25,208 bases of DNA, taken from positions 1-25,208 of the forward strand of contig JBJYWI010000023.1 in the NCBI GenBank assembly GCA_046259385.1. The letters are read 5' to 3'. Each line of letters starts with the position of its first letter. Within the stretch, counting starts at the first letter, position 1. Made by a program: the position numbers and the translations under genes. Shown here in pieces: positions 7,715-15,465 of this stretch. The notes beneath the pieces are model-generated. The model saw only the letters and a list, made by a program, of their open reading frames with translations, searched no databases and was not told the origin of the DNA. This DNA comes from CAVWDI01 sp046259385. GTDB lineage: Bacteria; Chloroflexota; Anaerolineae; Anaerolineales; UBA4823.

Positions 7715-8252
7715 CCGATTCAGTGAAGGAAAAACCCTCCTGCAAAGCCAGATAATTCAATTCAATCAAGTTGCGGTGCTTTTCAGGGATGTGATCTTCA
7801 AGTCCCTGTGCCAGTTGTTCAATAGTAATAACCGGGATTTTTTTTACCAGTGCGCCTAGCATAATCATATTAGCAAAACGTTGGTTTCCTATGGATTCCG
7901 CGATATCATTTGCTGGGATGAATACCTCTTTAATATCATCTCTTTCCGGTTTACGATCAATTAGAGAAGAGTTGGCGATAAAAACCCCTCCAGGAGATAC
8001 CAAATTAACATACTTGTCATATGAAGGCAAATTAAATACCAGAGCAGCCTTTGGATTGCGAACATTGGGAGAACCGATTTGTTCATTCGATATGATAACA
8101 GTGCAGTTCGCTGTGCCGCCGCGCATCTCTGGGCCGTATGAAGGGATCCAGGTTACCTCCAACCCTGCATCCATAGCAGTATAAGTGATCAGTTGACCGG
8201 CAAACATGATACCCTGTCCACCGAAGCCTGATAGGATAATTTCCGTTTGCAT
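7695..8252 (-). CDS. korC: 2-oxoacid:ferredoxin oxidoreductase, gamma subunit
   Basis: Gamma subunit of the CoA-acylating 2-oxoacid:ferredoxin oxidoreductase, most likely acting on 2-oxoglutarate. The N-terminal GFGGQG (9-14) and PSYGPEMRGGTANC (37-50) are hallmark blocks of the gamma/catalytic common domain family. The length of 185 residues is typical. It is last in the order korD-korA-korB-korC, 29 bases after korB. The stop codon lies inside a strong inverted repeat (7683-7714) that may stabilise or end the operon mRNA, although no T run follows it on this strand. Substrate choice among 2-oxoglutarate, branched-chain oxoacids and others cannot be read from gamma alone. Confidence 0.92.
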   Translation of the reverse strand: MQTEIILSGFGGQGIMFAGQLITYTAMDAGLEVTWIPSYGPEMRGGTANCTVIISNEQIGSPNVRNPKAALVFNLPSYDKYVNLVSPGGVFIANSSLIDRKPERDDIKEVFIPANDIAESIGNQRFANMIMLGALVKKIPVITIEQLAQGLEDHIPEKHRNLIELNYLALQEGFSFTESERVLSD

Positions 8253-8281
8253 AATTTCATCTGTCCCTATTGATTTCAGAT

Positions 8282-9058
8282 TTAGGATTTAATATTATTG
8301 ACTTCATCAATGGTTTTGTAATCGCCAATAGGGAAAACTGGAAGCATATGGTATTTGATCCAATCCAAAGCCTCGGCTGGCGAGTAACCCCAATTGGTTG
8401 GGCAGGAAGACAACAGTTCGACTATTGCAAATCCAAGCTCGTGTTTCTGCACTTCGAATGCTGTTCGGATTGCTTTTTTGGATTTTCTAATATTATTTGG
8501 ATCATGCAAGCTGCGCCTGACTGAATAACTTGCACCATCCATCCCAGAGATTAATTCCGCCATCCTGATTGGATATCCTGTTTGTTCCACGTCCCTGCCG
8601 CTAGGAGAAGAGGTGGTGCACTGACCTGGAAGGCTTGTTGGCGCCATTTGTCCTCCAGTCATCCCGTAGATCGCATTGTTTATAAAAATCACTGTTAGAT
8701 TTTCCCCTCTTGCTGCAGCATGCATGATTTCAGCCATACCAATCGAGGCCAGATCGCCATCTCCCTGATAGGTGAACACAATCCGATCGGGGAGAACTCG
8801 TTTTATACCGGTCGCCATAGCAGGCGCCCGACCGTGGGCGGCTTCGACAAAATCACAGTTGAAATAATTATATGCAAATACCGAGCAGCCCACAGGGGCG
8901 ACACCAATTGTTTTTTCGCGAATATTCATCTCATCAATCACTTCGGCGATAATCCGGTGGGCAACGCCGTGGGTACAACCCGGGCAGTAATGGGTGGTTG
9001 CCCCAGTCAGGGATTCTGGTCGGCTGTAGACTTTTTGAGCAGTATTAGTCCTTTCCAT
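8282..9058 (-). CDS. korB: 2-oxoacid:ferredoxin oxidoreductase, beta subunit (TPP-binding)
   Basis: Thiamine-diphosphate-binding subunit that decarboxylates the 2-oxoacid and passes electrons to ferredoxin. Visible features are the HYCPGC block (C25, C28) for the iron-sulfur cluster, and the TPP/Mg site GDGD (99-102) followed by NN (127-128) and YGMTGGQ (131-137). The length of 258 residues fits the KorB class rather than the longer fused pyruvate enzymes. The ATG overlaps the korA stop by one base (TAATG), a sign of coupled translation. Family members cover 2-oxoglutarate, 2-oxoisovalerate and indolepyruvate. 2-oxoglutarate is the preferred reading because of the four-gene order and the fumarase nearby. 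Confidence 0.93.
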   Translation of the reverse strand: MERTNTAQKVYSRPESLTGATTHYCPGCTHGVAHRIIAEVIDEMNIREKTIGVAPVGCSVFAYNYFNCDFVEAAHGRAPAMATGIKRVLPDRIVFTYQGDGDLASIGMAEIMHAAARGENLTVIFINNAIYGMTGGQMAPTSLPGQCTTSSPSGRDVEQTGYPIRMAELISGMDGASYSVRRSLHDPNNIRKSKKAIRTAFEVQKHELGFAIVELLSSCPTNWGYSPAEALDWIKYHMLPVFPIGDYKTIDEVNNIKS

Positions 9059-10191
9059 TATGTTGCTTCTCCAGATCCATTGATCGTTTCTTTTAATCTT
9101 TCTATCCAGGTTATGCGTGGATCGCTAACCGGAGAGAAATTTCCGCTTGATATGCGCTTAATCTCAGCAAGTATCTCTTCGGGAAACGGCACCATTCCAC
9201 CCAGTCGACCGTAAAACTCGACCGGAACCTTCCCGTTGACAAACATTTTTACATCATTGAGCATCTGACCGGTATTCATTTCAACCACCAGAAAAGCGCT
9301 CGAGCTGTCAGCGAGATCTTCTATTACCTCACTAGGAAATGGACTGAGGGATACAGGTCGGAAAAGACCAACCGGGATCCCTTCCGCGCGAGCAGCCCTT
9401 ACAGCGGAATAGGCGATTCTTCCTGCGGTTCCATATCCCAGGACAATAATTTCAGCATTGTCCAGGAAGTACTCCTTGAACATTGTTTCATTTCTTTGAA
9501 CGACTTGCCACCTCTCGAGAAGGCGCAGATTGGTGATCTCTTCGTCCTCGGGGTTCATGTATATTGAGGAAAGGATCCTTTTATCTCTTGATACTGCGCC
9601 GCGGACAGACCATTCTGGATAAACCTTTTTGATTGGACGCATCGGCGGCAATTCGGCTGGTTCCATCATCTGTCCAATGTTCCCATCAGCCATCACAATG
9701 ACGATCGAACGGTATTTCTCGGCAAGATCAAATGCAAGAACCGTGAGGTCAATCGCTTCCTGAACGCTTGATGGTGCCAGAACAATATTAAAGTAATCAC
9801 CATGTCCACCACCATGCACAATCTGATTGTAGTCCCCTTGGGATGGGGCGATATTCCCAAGACCTGGTCCGCCGCGGACGACATCCACCAGAACCACCGG
9901 AAGTTCAGTGCCGGCAATATACGATAACCCCTCCATCATCAAGCTAACTCCAGGACTTGAAGAAGAACTCATCACTCTGGCACCTGTGCAAGCCGCTCCA
10001 TATACCATATTAATTGCAGCGACCTCGCTTTCGGCCTGTAGAAAAACTCTACCCAACTCGGGCATTCGGTGAGACATCCATTCCAACAGTTCGGTCTGAG
10101 GTGTAATTGGATACCCGAAGTAGGCTTCAAGACCAGCTCTGACAGCGGCTTCAGCGATTGCAATATTTCCCTTCAACAACTCGCGAGCCAC
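9058..10191 (-). CDS. korA: 2-oxoacid:ferredoxin oxidoreductase, alpha subunit
   Basis: Alpha subunit containing the pyrimidine-binding and C-terminal transketolase-like domains. FGYPITPQTE (about 25-34), AESEVAAINMVYGAACTGAR, a SSSSSPGVSLMMEGLSY block and the GLGNIAPSQGDY segment are typical of KorA/VorB proteins. The length of 377 residues is normal for a subunit without the fused gamma domain. It starts at GTG (complement of 10189-10191) behind a near-perfect AGGAGGTG Shine-Dalgarno that overlaps the korD stop codon, which explains the rare start. Annotation pipelines often call such proteins 3-methyl-2-oxobutanoate dehydrogenase subunit VorB, so a branched-chain 2-oxoacid substrate remains possible. 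Confidence 0.93.
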   Translation of the reverse strand: MARELLKGNIAIAEAAVRAGLEAYFGYPITPQTELLEWMSHRMPELGRVFLQAESEVAAINMVYGAACTGARVMSSSSSPGVSLMMEGLSYIAGTELPVVLVDVVRGGPGLGNIAPSQGDYNQIVHGGGHGDYFNIVLAPSSVQEAIDLTVLAFDLAEKYRSIVIVMADGNIGQMMEPAELPPMRPIKKVYPEWSVRGAVSRDKRILSSIYMNPEDEEITNLRLLERWQVVQRNETMFKEYFLDNAEIIVLGYGTAGRIAYSAVRAARAEGIPVGLFRPVSLSPFPSEVIEDLADSSSAFLVVEMNTGQMLNDVKMFVNGKVPVEFYGRLGGMVPFPEEILAEIKRISSGNFSPVSDPRITWIERLKETINGSGEAT

Positions 10192-10201
10192 AAATCACCT
10201 C

Positions 10202-10462
10202 CTAAACGGTAATTTCTATATTCTTTTTTATCGATTCTCTTGATGGAGTTTCTCTGAAGACTGTTATCGCGGATTCTGGACATACAATTGCGCAAATTGC
10301 GCAGCCTGTGCATCCTTCTCCAACCAGATAAGCTGGATGGTATCCCTTTGAAGTGAGGTTATCCAAATCTATTGCCAGAACATCCTGTGGGCAAGCTCCA
10401 ACACATAATTCACACCCCTTGCAGTAAATTGGATCGATTTCAACCCAACCTTTTACGGGCAT
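10202..10462 (-). CDS. korD: Two-cluster ferredoxin subunit of the 2-oxoacid oxidoreductase
   Basis: Small 86-residue ferredoxin-like delta subunit that carries electrons from the TPP site. Two complete CxxCxxCxxxCP motifs bind [4Fe-4S] clusters: C14, C17, C20, C24 and C51, C54, C57, C61. ATG (complement of 10460-10462) follows a GGAGGT ribosome site with normal spacing. It is the first gene of the kor operon, and the korA Shine-Dalgarno overlaps its stop codon. A leader of about 80 bases separates it from a TATAAT at 10551-10556. The C-terminal tail is charged and short. A stand-alone ferredoxin is unlikely, given the tight linkage. Confidence 0.93.
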   Translation of the reverse strand: MPVKGWVEIDPIYCKGCELCVGACPQDVLAIDLDNLTSKGYHPAYLVGEGCTGCAICAIVCPESAITVFRETPSRESIKKNIEITV

Positions 10463-10550
10463 TCATACCTCCAATGATATTGGTTGCCGATTTACATATT
10501 AATTATCTGAATATTTCCTGTCTATCTCAAGTGCTGATTGTCATAATTTA

Positions 10551-10556
10551 ATTATA
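10551..10556 (-). promoter_or_regulatory. Candidate -10 element of the kor operon
   Basis: A perfect TATAAT reads on the minus strand about 90 bases upstream of the korD ATG. No good -35 is seen at 16-18 bases, so it may need an activator or be fortuitous. The remainder of 10463-10660 is AT-rich, with no gene and no clear terminator for the lipoprotein gene upstream. Confidence 0.4.
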
Positions 10557-10660
10557 CTAAAGTCCAGACATTGAATTGGGTTCTTCTCGAAACTTGTGTA
10601 GCGATAATGCGCATAGCTTAATCTTGGTTTTTATTGTTTACCTTGATGATTACAGCTTTG

Positions 10661-11989
10661 CTATGGGATAGTCGTTGCCGTTGGAGTACTCTCAGGAGAT
10701 TGAAGGGTGCTAGTAATTTCATCACTAGCTTTTTGGAGCGCTTCGTTTGGAGGAACGGTTCTCCCAAACACAGATCGGAGGGCAATATCCATCGGGGTCA
10801 GGTATGCATCCATTTCAGGGTTTACGGGAAAGCCTATTCCCTTCGATAGAGCATTCATTGATTTCATCATCAGGGTTCCAGTTATGGGATCGGTCAGGAT
10901 GATGCTTGTATTCGAAGGGATTTTTCCCTGCTCTGCAAACCTTGTCTGAGTTTGGTTGGAAATTAAATGCTCTAAAAATGCCTTGGAAGCATTGAGCCTA
11001 TCTCCAGTTGTGTCCCTAGTAAGAAAGACCATCTCGGGGAAAACGTATCCGGCCATTGCACCTTCATTGAATTCCGGCCAATTGTCAATAACAATGTTTT
11101 CTATGCCGATGGCTTCAGATAATTCGGGGATCCTCCAACTGCCTTCAATAATTAAACCAACCCTGCCAGCCTTAAAAAGGTCTACATCCTGATCGCTATT
11201 GTAGTCCGTAGGTCCGGCATCTTGATATGAAAGCAGCAGTTCCAGCCATTCGATCCCTTTTTGGTCATTGAATGCCGGGCTGCCAGAATCATCCATCAGA
11301 GTTCCACCAATGCCTTCAAGATTGCCGCCGGAATAGATAAAACTCCTATCCAGGTATGCGCCAATTTGTTCACCCTGGGTTGCATTTTTTGCATTGAATA
11401 TCAACTGTTCAAAGGTGGCAGCGGAATCAGGGATTATGTTCCTGTTTCGTACCAGTATGATTCCTTCAAGGGAATAAGGCAGACTAATTAATTCGTCGTT
11501 GTAAGTGGATATTTCCAGTGCTGGTTGATTGATCTGGGTTAAGAGAGCCTGGCTTATCAATTCAGATAAGGAACGAATATAACCTTGATCGTACAGGTAT
11601 GGACCCCAATCAGCAGGTCCTAAAATAATGGTGGGACCTCTGCCCTCGCCTACCTCATATTCAAATTTTGCCAGCAAATTTTCAACCGGTATATAGAGAA
11701 CGTCAAAAAATACATTTGGGTGGGTTTCAGAAAAATCAGCGATTATATTTTCTAATATAGGTAGTTCCTGTTCATTCCAGGAATGCCAGATTGAAATCGT
11801 GCCGGTTAAATATGCTGGAGTAGGAGTGTAGGAAGGGGTGGCGGTTTCTAAAGTGCTGGTCGGATTCCGAAATGCAACCCGGGTTTCAGGGATTTCTTCT
11901 GGGAAAAATTGGCTGCACCCGGTTAATAGCAAAATCGAAATCAGTAAGAAATTTAACCGGAGAGAGTGGATTCTCAAGTTTGTAATCAT
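10661..11989 (-). CDS. Extracellular solute-binding lipoprotein (family 1), second orphan
   Basis: Predicted lipoprotein that binds a solute outside the membrane. The signal sequence ends in LLTGC with lipidated Cys25. A Thr/Pro-rich spacer (about 43-60) precedes the binding domain, which opens with GTISIWHSW and continues with GRGPTIILGPADW, a LISLPYSLEGI block and the AGRVGLIIEGSWR block. The C-terminal tail is again Ser/Thr/Pro-rich. The length is 442 residues. A promoter with TTGACG-N17-TTTAAT lies just upstream, giving a short leader without an evident Shine-Dalgarno. No permease or ATPase gene is close by; the kor operon follows on the same strand about 200 bases away. The ligand is unknown. 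Like the protein at 1593, it may serve a distant transporter or a sensor. Confidence 0.85.
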   Translation of the reverse strand: MITNLRIHSLRLNFLLISILLLTGCSQFFPEEIPETRVAFRNPTSTLETATPSYTPTPAYLTGTISIWHSWNEQELPILENIIADFSETHPNVFFDVLYIPVENLLAKFEYEVGEGRGPTIILGPADWGPYLYDQGYIRSLSELISQALLTQINQPALEISTYNDELISLPYSLEGIILVRNRNIIPDSAATFEQLIFNAKNATQGEQIGAYLDRSFIYSGGNLEGIGGTLMDDSGSPAFNDQKGIEWLELLLSYQDAGPTDYNSDQDVDLFKAGRVGLIIEGSWRIPELSEAIGIENIVIDNWPEFNEGAMAGYVFPEMVFLTRDTTGDRLNASKAFLEHLISNQTQTRFAEQGKIPSNTSIILTDPITGTLMMKSMNALSKGIGFPVNPEMDAYLTPMDIALRSVFGRTVPPNEALQKASDEITSTLQSPESTPTATTIP

Positions 11990-12011
11990 TCTGTCTGGCG
12001 GAGATTGGATG

Positions 12012-12040
12012 ATTAAAATAGTTTATTTCTGATCCGTCAA
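12012..12040 (-). promoter_or_regulatory. Promoter of the solute-binding lipoprotein gene (TTGACG-N17-TTTAAT)
   Basis: On the minus strand TTGACG (complement of 12035-12040) and TTTAAT (complement of 12012-12017) are separated by 17 bases, each one mismatch from consensus. The start would be about 15-18 bases ahead of the ATG at 11989. The element lies in the 70-base gap shared with the divergent lyase gene. Confidence 0.6.
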
Positions 12041-12046
12041 ATCCAT

Positions 12047-12052
12047 TATAAT
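12047..12052 (+). promoter_or_regulatory. -10 element placed for leaderless transcription of the lyase gene
   Basis: TATAAT ends seven bases before ATG 12060 with no Shine-Dalgarno between, so the +1 base would fall on or next to the A of the start codon. The -35 region is poor. The same spacing recurs at the DUF4230 gene (17027). Confidence 0.45.
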
Positions 12053-12059
12053 CAGCCCC

Positions 12060-12974
12060 ATGAAAAGTGCAAACAAGATAAAAGGTGTAATCGCAGCAGC
12101 AATAACTCCTTTATCTGAAGATTTCTCCCCTCAGCTTGAAAATGTACCTGAATATCTTGCTCATTTGTCCAGGCGCGGCTGTCATGGAGCTCTGCTGCTG
12201 GGAACCACAGGAGAAGGTCCATCTTTTTCGCCTTCAGAAAGAATGGCGATTCTGAAATCAGCTTTGGCAGTGCGAGAAACAATACCGGATTTTATCCTCC
12301 TGGCGGGTACTGGAACCCCCAGTCTGGAAGAAACCATCAATCTAACCCACGATGCTTTTGATCTTGGCTTTGATGGAGTAGTTGTACTGCCACCATATTA
12401 CTATCGAAATGTCCCTGAAGAAGGTCTAATCAAGTGGTATGGGACTGTTATTGAACGAGCGGTTCCAAGAGGAGGTAAATTATACGGATATCATATTCCG
12501 CAGGTTTCAGGTGTCCCTCTAACAATCGATCTGCTAGCGAGGTTGTTAGACGCTTATCCAGAACAATTTGCCGGAATAAAAAACTCTTCTCCAGAACCTG
12601 AATTCACAAATGAACTGGGGGCACGATTTGGGGCTGATCTTAATATCTTCAGCGGAAACGACAGGTTATTCAGCAAGGCGCTGGAAAATAAAGCGGTTGG
12701 CTGCATTACAGCCCTCGCTAATCTTTGTTCGATTGACTCACGCCAATTATGGGAGCGATACTCCAAAGGAGAACCGATAAATTTTCTACAGGAAAAATTA
12801 ATTAAATCTCGGGGGCTTATTGACAAATACCCACCAGCACCGCCGTTAATTAAATTCATCCTGTCACAATTTTATAAGTTTCCAAACTGGACAGTACGCC
12901 CACCATTGGTTCCGGTTGACTCAAACCTGTTAGAGAAGATTAGATCAGAAGCTGAATCTGTACTGGAGTTGTGA
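12060..12974 (+). CDS. DapA/NAL-superfamily class I lyase (not a typical DHDPS)
   Basis: TIM-barrel Schiff-base lyase or aldolase of the dihydrodipicolinate synthase/N-acetylneuraminate lyase superfamily. The GTTGE loop (48-52), Tyr144 in YGYHIPQ and Schiff-base Lys174 in GIKNSS are all present, and 304 residues is the usual size. True DHDPS has YNVPxRT, where the Arg binds aspartate semialdehyde. Here the segment is YHIPQVSG with no Arg, closer to 2-keto-3-deoxy-sugar-acid aldolases and sialic acid lyases. I therefore do not call it dapA. The gene stands alone between a divergent solute-binding protein and an unknown membrane protein. The start is probably leaderless. The substrate is open; a keto-deoxy sugar acid is the best guess. 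Confidence 0.85.
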   Translation: MKSANKIKGVIAAAITPLSEDFSPQLENVPEYLAHLSRRGCHGALLLGTTGEGPSFSPSERMAILKSALAVRETIPDFILLAGTGTPSLEETINLTHDAFDLGFDGVVVLPPYYYRNVPEEGLIKWYGTVIERAVPRGGKLYGYHIPQVSGVPLTIDLLARLLDAYPEQFAGIKNSSPEPEFTNELGARFGADLNIFSGNDRLFSKALENKAVGCITALANLCSIDSRQLWERYSKGEPINFLQEKLIKSRGLIDKYPPAPPLIKFILSQFYKFPNWTVRPPLVPVDSNLLEKIRSEAESVLEL

Positions 12975-13022
12975 AGCAGGTTCAATTCTTTTAAGACAAA
13001 CAGCTTTTACCTACTTTTTTTT
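12974..13022 (+). terminator. Weak terminator-like stem after the lyase gene
   Basis: AAGCAGGT (12974-12981) pairs with ACCTACTT (13009-13016) with one mismatch across a 27-base loop, and the stem runs into a T8 tract (13015-13022). The next gene starts at 13026, directly after the T run. The long loop makes this a weak candidate. Confidence 0.3.
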
Positions 13023-13025
13023 ATC

Positions 13026-15419
13026 ATGCAAGGTGATCTCACCGATACAAAACGCAAGCAGTATCTGCTGGCGATATTAATCATACTGGTGGTTATCGTG
13101 ATGGGGTTGGTTTTTGTAATTGGCTCTTATCCGTATTTCCTTGCTCCTGAACCAACCAAAACCGGGACAATTACGAACACCATTAGAGCAACGCAGACTG
13201 CAACAAATACTACTACAATCACACCAACCGCGACCGTAACTAAGACTTCCCGCCCTACATTCAGCCCAACTTTTACGCTTACTCCTTCGATTACTTCTAC
13301 TCCAGCTCCTTCTGCTACACCTACAGGGCTGCCAACCCTCACACCGGCATTACCGCTTGGAAATAATCTGGTTTACACACTCAGTGGATGGAAACCGGAA
13401 AATGCGGATTATTTGATCAAATTGATGGAAGGATACCCCGACACGCTTCCAGAGAGTGAAAGGGGTGAAGATAATGCCGATTATTACGGATCATTTGAAT
13501 ACACGTTAATTGCGCTATCTGATGCGTTATTTCGATTTCCGGGCTCAGTATTTGTGGAAGATTGGAACTGGCATTATGCATTCAATCTGGCGAGGATTGG
13601 TGATACAGAGGCAGGTGAGTCTTATGCCAAAATTATTCGAGATGGGTTAAATACAGACAGTGTTACTGTACAAAAATTAAAAAGCTGGTTCAAGGCTAGC
13701 GAACCCAGGCTTGATATTTCTCTTGTGAAGATCGATCCAATCCCAGGAGTGTTAAACAGCTATATTGCTGAAATTCGAGGCGGGGGAGGTGCATATATCT
13801 GGCTATTGGAAACCGAAGAAGGTTTTAAGACGATTGTTTTGGAGACAATATTTGACTTTACAAAACAGCCGCAGGTGATTTGGATTCTCGAGGATTTGAA
13901 TAATAACCTACAGGATGGAAAGGAAATTGTTATATATTCTTCGAACAAACCCGGCGATTACGCAATACAGCCTCCGGAAGTCTTAAATATAAGTCGGCCA
14001 GTTCCAGGCGAGCTTCAATTCATTCCAGAAAAGGACTTGTTCAACATTGGAATGGATTTTGTTAACCATTGGTCTGTTTCGAAAACTGCGGCTGACCAGA
14101 ATCAATTATTATTTCAAACAAGAGTTTATCCGGTCTGTCCGGTTACAATCAAACGGTCTTACCTGTGGAATGGGACTTTTTTTGATAATACGACAGAAGA
14201 TTATCGGGTGGAACCACTTCCGGGAGCTTTGTTCTTCTGTGAATATATCCTGGATCACGCTGAGAGGATCTGGGGTCCGCAGGCAGCTGTCAAGATTATG
14301 GAAACGATTTTACCGGCCTGGCCACCGCAGGTTGATGCGGACAAAAAACCGTACCCCCTTGATGCGCTCGATGGACTTCTCTACCGGCTTGCCCTAAACC
14401 ATGCTCTTGCCGGAAACTCTAAGGAAGCAAAGGATTATTTATCACAGCTGATTAACAATCCGAGTATTCCGAACAGTAGGTGGGTGGAGCCGGCGAGACA
14501 ATTTCTTAATTCGTATAAATTGCCGGATGACATCTACAATGCATGCATCAGTACTCCGGAGTGCATACCTTCCTATGCATTGGAGTACCTGGTGGAGAAT
14601 ATACCATCTGAAAAACTTGACAATCCAGTTCAAACCCTGCTGGACCTGGGGGTGAATATTACAAGTTCCGGATATTTCGATTTTGAAGGCGATAACCAGG
14701 AAGAACGCTGGATCACTGTAAAGCACAGACCTACCACGCAGCTTGAGTATTGGATTCTTGCAGATTCACAATCTGGCAAGAAGGCTATCCGGGTAGGTGC
14801 TGTCGATGCTAATCCGCCTATTACCGAACTTCTTGATGAAGGATTTGTCAGTGAGGACTATGACCATCTAAAAAATGTTGTTTTTGTGGATAAAAAATAT
14901 GCGTTTATTATGAAACGCATTCCGGATCGATGGGAACCTTATATTGAATTCATACCGCTTCGGGCTGAATATCCCAGCCATTTTCAAAATGGGATGGATA
15001 TAGCGGAAGAGTACCTTTTTGAGAAGAATGATCCATTGCAAGCCAGGATCGAACTGCTTAATTTAGAAGATTGGCCCGGCTTGCATTGCGAGGTAACTTG
15101 GAGCTGCGACCGATATTACTACATGCTTGGCCTAGCGAGCGAATTGTCTGGGTATGAGCGTGAATCAATTGATGTTTACCTTAAATTATGGCGCCTTTAT
15201 CCGGAAAGCCCTTTTACAACAATGGCGCGGGTAAAATTGGCAGGTCCGGGTATGCAACCAAGTCCAATTCCCGCTGTTGCCTTGACAGCAACTCCGACTG
15301 CCAGCTCTTCCATAATTCCAACCGGAACAGCAAGCCCAACCGTTTCAAGTACACCAACAGTACTAATGACGCTAACAGAAACTCCGACAGTAACGAATAC
15401 AGCCGGTGCAGAAGGATGA
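13026..15419 (+). CDS. Unknown membrane-anchored exported protein with Thr/Pro-rich tracts and TPR-like segments
   Basis: I do not recognise a family for this 797-residue protein. Residues about 14-36 form one transmembrane helix. Residues about 42-108 are a Thr/Pro/Ser tract rich in TPT-type units, and the last 50 residues are another. Between them is a large, presumably extracellular, part. Helical stretches resemble tetratricopeptide repeats: HYAFNLARIGDTEAG, LALNHALAGNSKEAKDYL and YMLGLASELSGYERESIDVY. Two acidic loops, DLNNNLQDGKE and DFEGDNQEE, recall FG-GAP or calcium-binding turns. Several cysteines in the second half could form disulfides. ATG 13026 lacks a Shine-Dalgarno. The gene stands 46 bases ahead of the lipM-like gene, probably by chance. 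It could be an envelope scaffold or surface adhesin. Confidence 0.75.
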   Translation: MQGDLTDTKRKQYLLAILIILVVIVMGLVFVIGSYPYFLAPEPTKTGTITNTIRATQTATNTTTITPTATVTKTSRPTFSPTFTLTPSITSTPAPSATPTGLPTLTPALPLGNNLVYTLSGWKPENADYLIKLMEGYPDTLPESERGEDNADYYGSFEYTLIALSDALFRFPGSVFVEDWNWHYAFNLARIGDTEAGESYAKIIRDGLNTDSVTVQKLKSWFKASEPRLDISLVKIDPIPGVLNSYIAEIRGGGGAYIWLLETEEGFKTIVLETIFDFTKQPQVIWILEDLNNNLQDGKEIVIYSSNKPGDYAIQPPEVLNISRPVPGELQFIPEKDLFNIGMDFVNHWSVSKTAADQNQLLFQTRVYPVCPVTIKRSYLWNGTFFDNTTEDYRVEPLPGALFFCEYILDHAERIWGPQAAVKIMETILPAWPPQVDADKKPYPLDALDGLLYRLALNHALAGNSKEAKDYLSQLINNPSIPNSRWVEPARQFLNSYKLPDDIYNACISTPECIPSYALEYLVENIPSEKLDNPVQTLLDLGVNITSSGYFDFEGDNQEERWITVKHRPTTQLEYWILADSQSGKKAIRVGAVDANPPITELLDEGFVSEDYDHLKNVVFVDKKYAFIMKRIPDRWEPYIEFIPLRAEYPSHFQNGMDIAEEYLFEKNDPLQARIELLNLEDWPGLHCEVTWSCDRYYYMLGLASELSGYERESIDVYLKLWRLYPESPFTTMARVKLAGPGMQPSPIPAVALTATPTASSSIIPTGTASPTVSSTPTVLMTLTETPTVTNTAGAEG

Positions 15420-15465
15420 GGGTTTTCATGAGGCATTCTCTATTGAAAAGGATTTTATTTTGTAA

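Noticed and set aside
8720..9214. Plus-strand ORF of 164 codons across korB and korA.
   Set aside because: Antisense to two strongly conserved kor genes, with no motif or ribosome site.
13127..13342. Minus-strand Val/Gly-rich ORF.
   Set aside because: Composition is the antisense image of the Thr/Pro-rich linker of the 797-residue protein.
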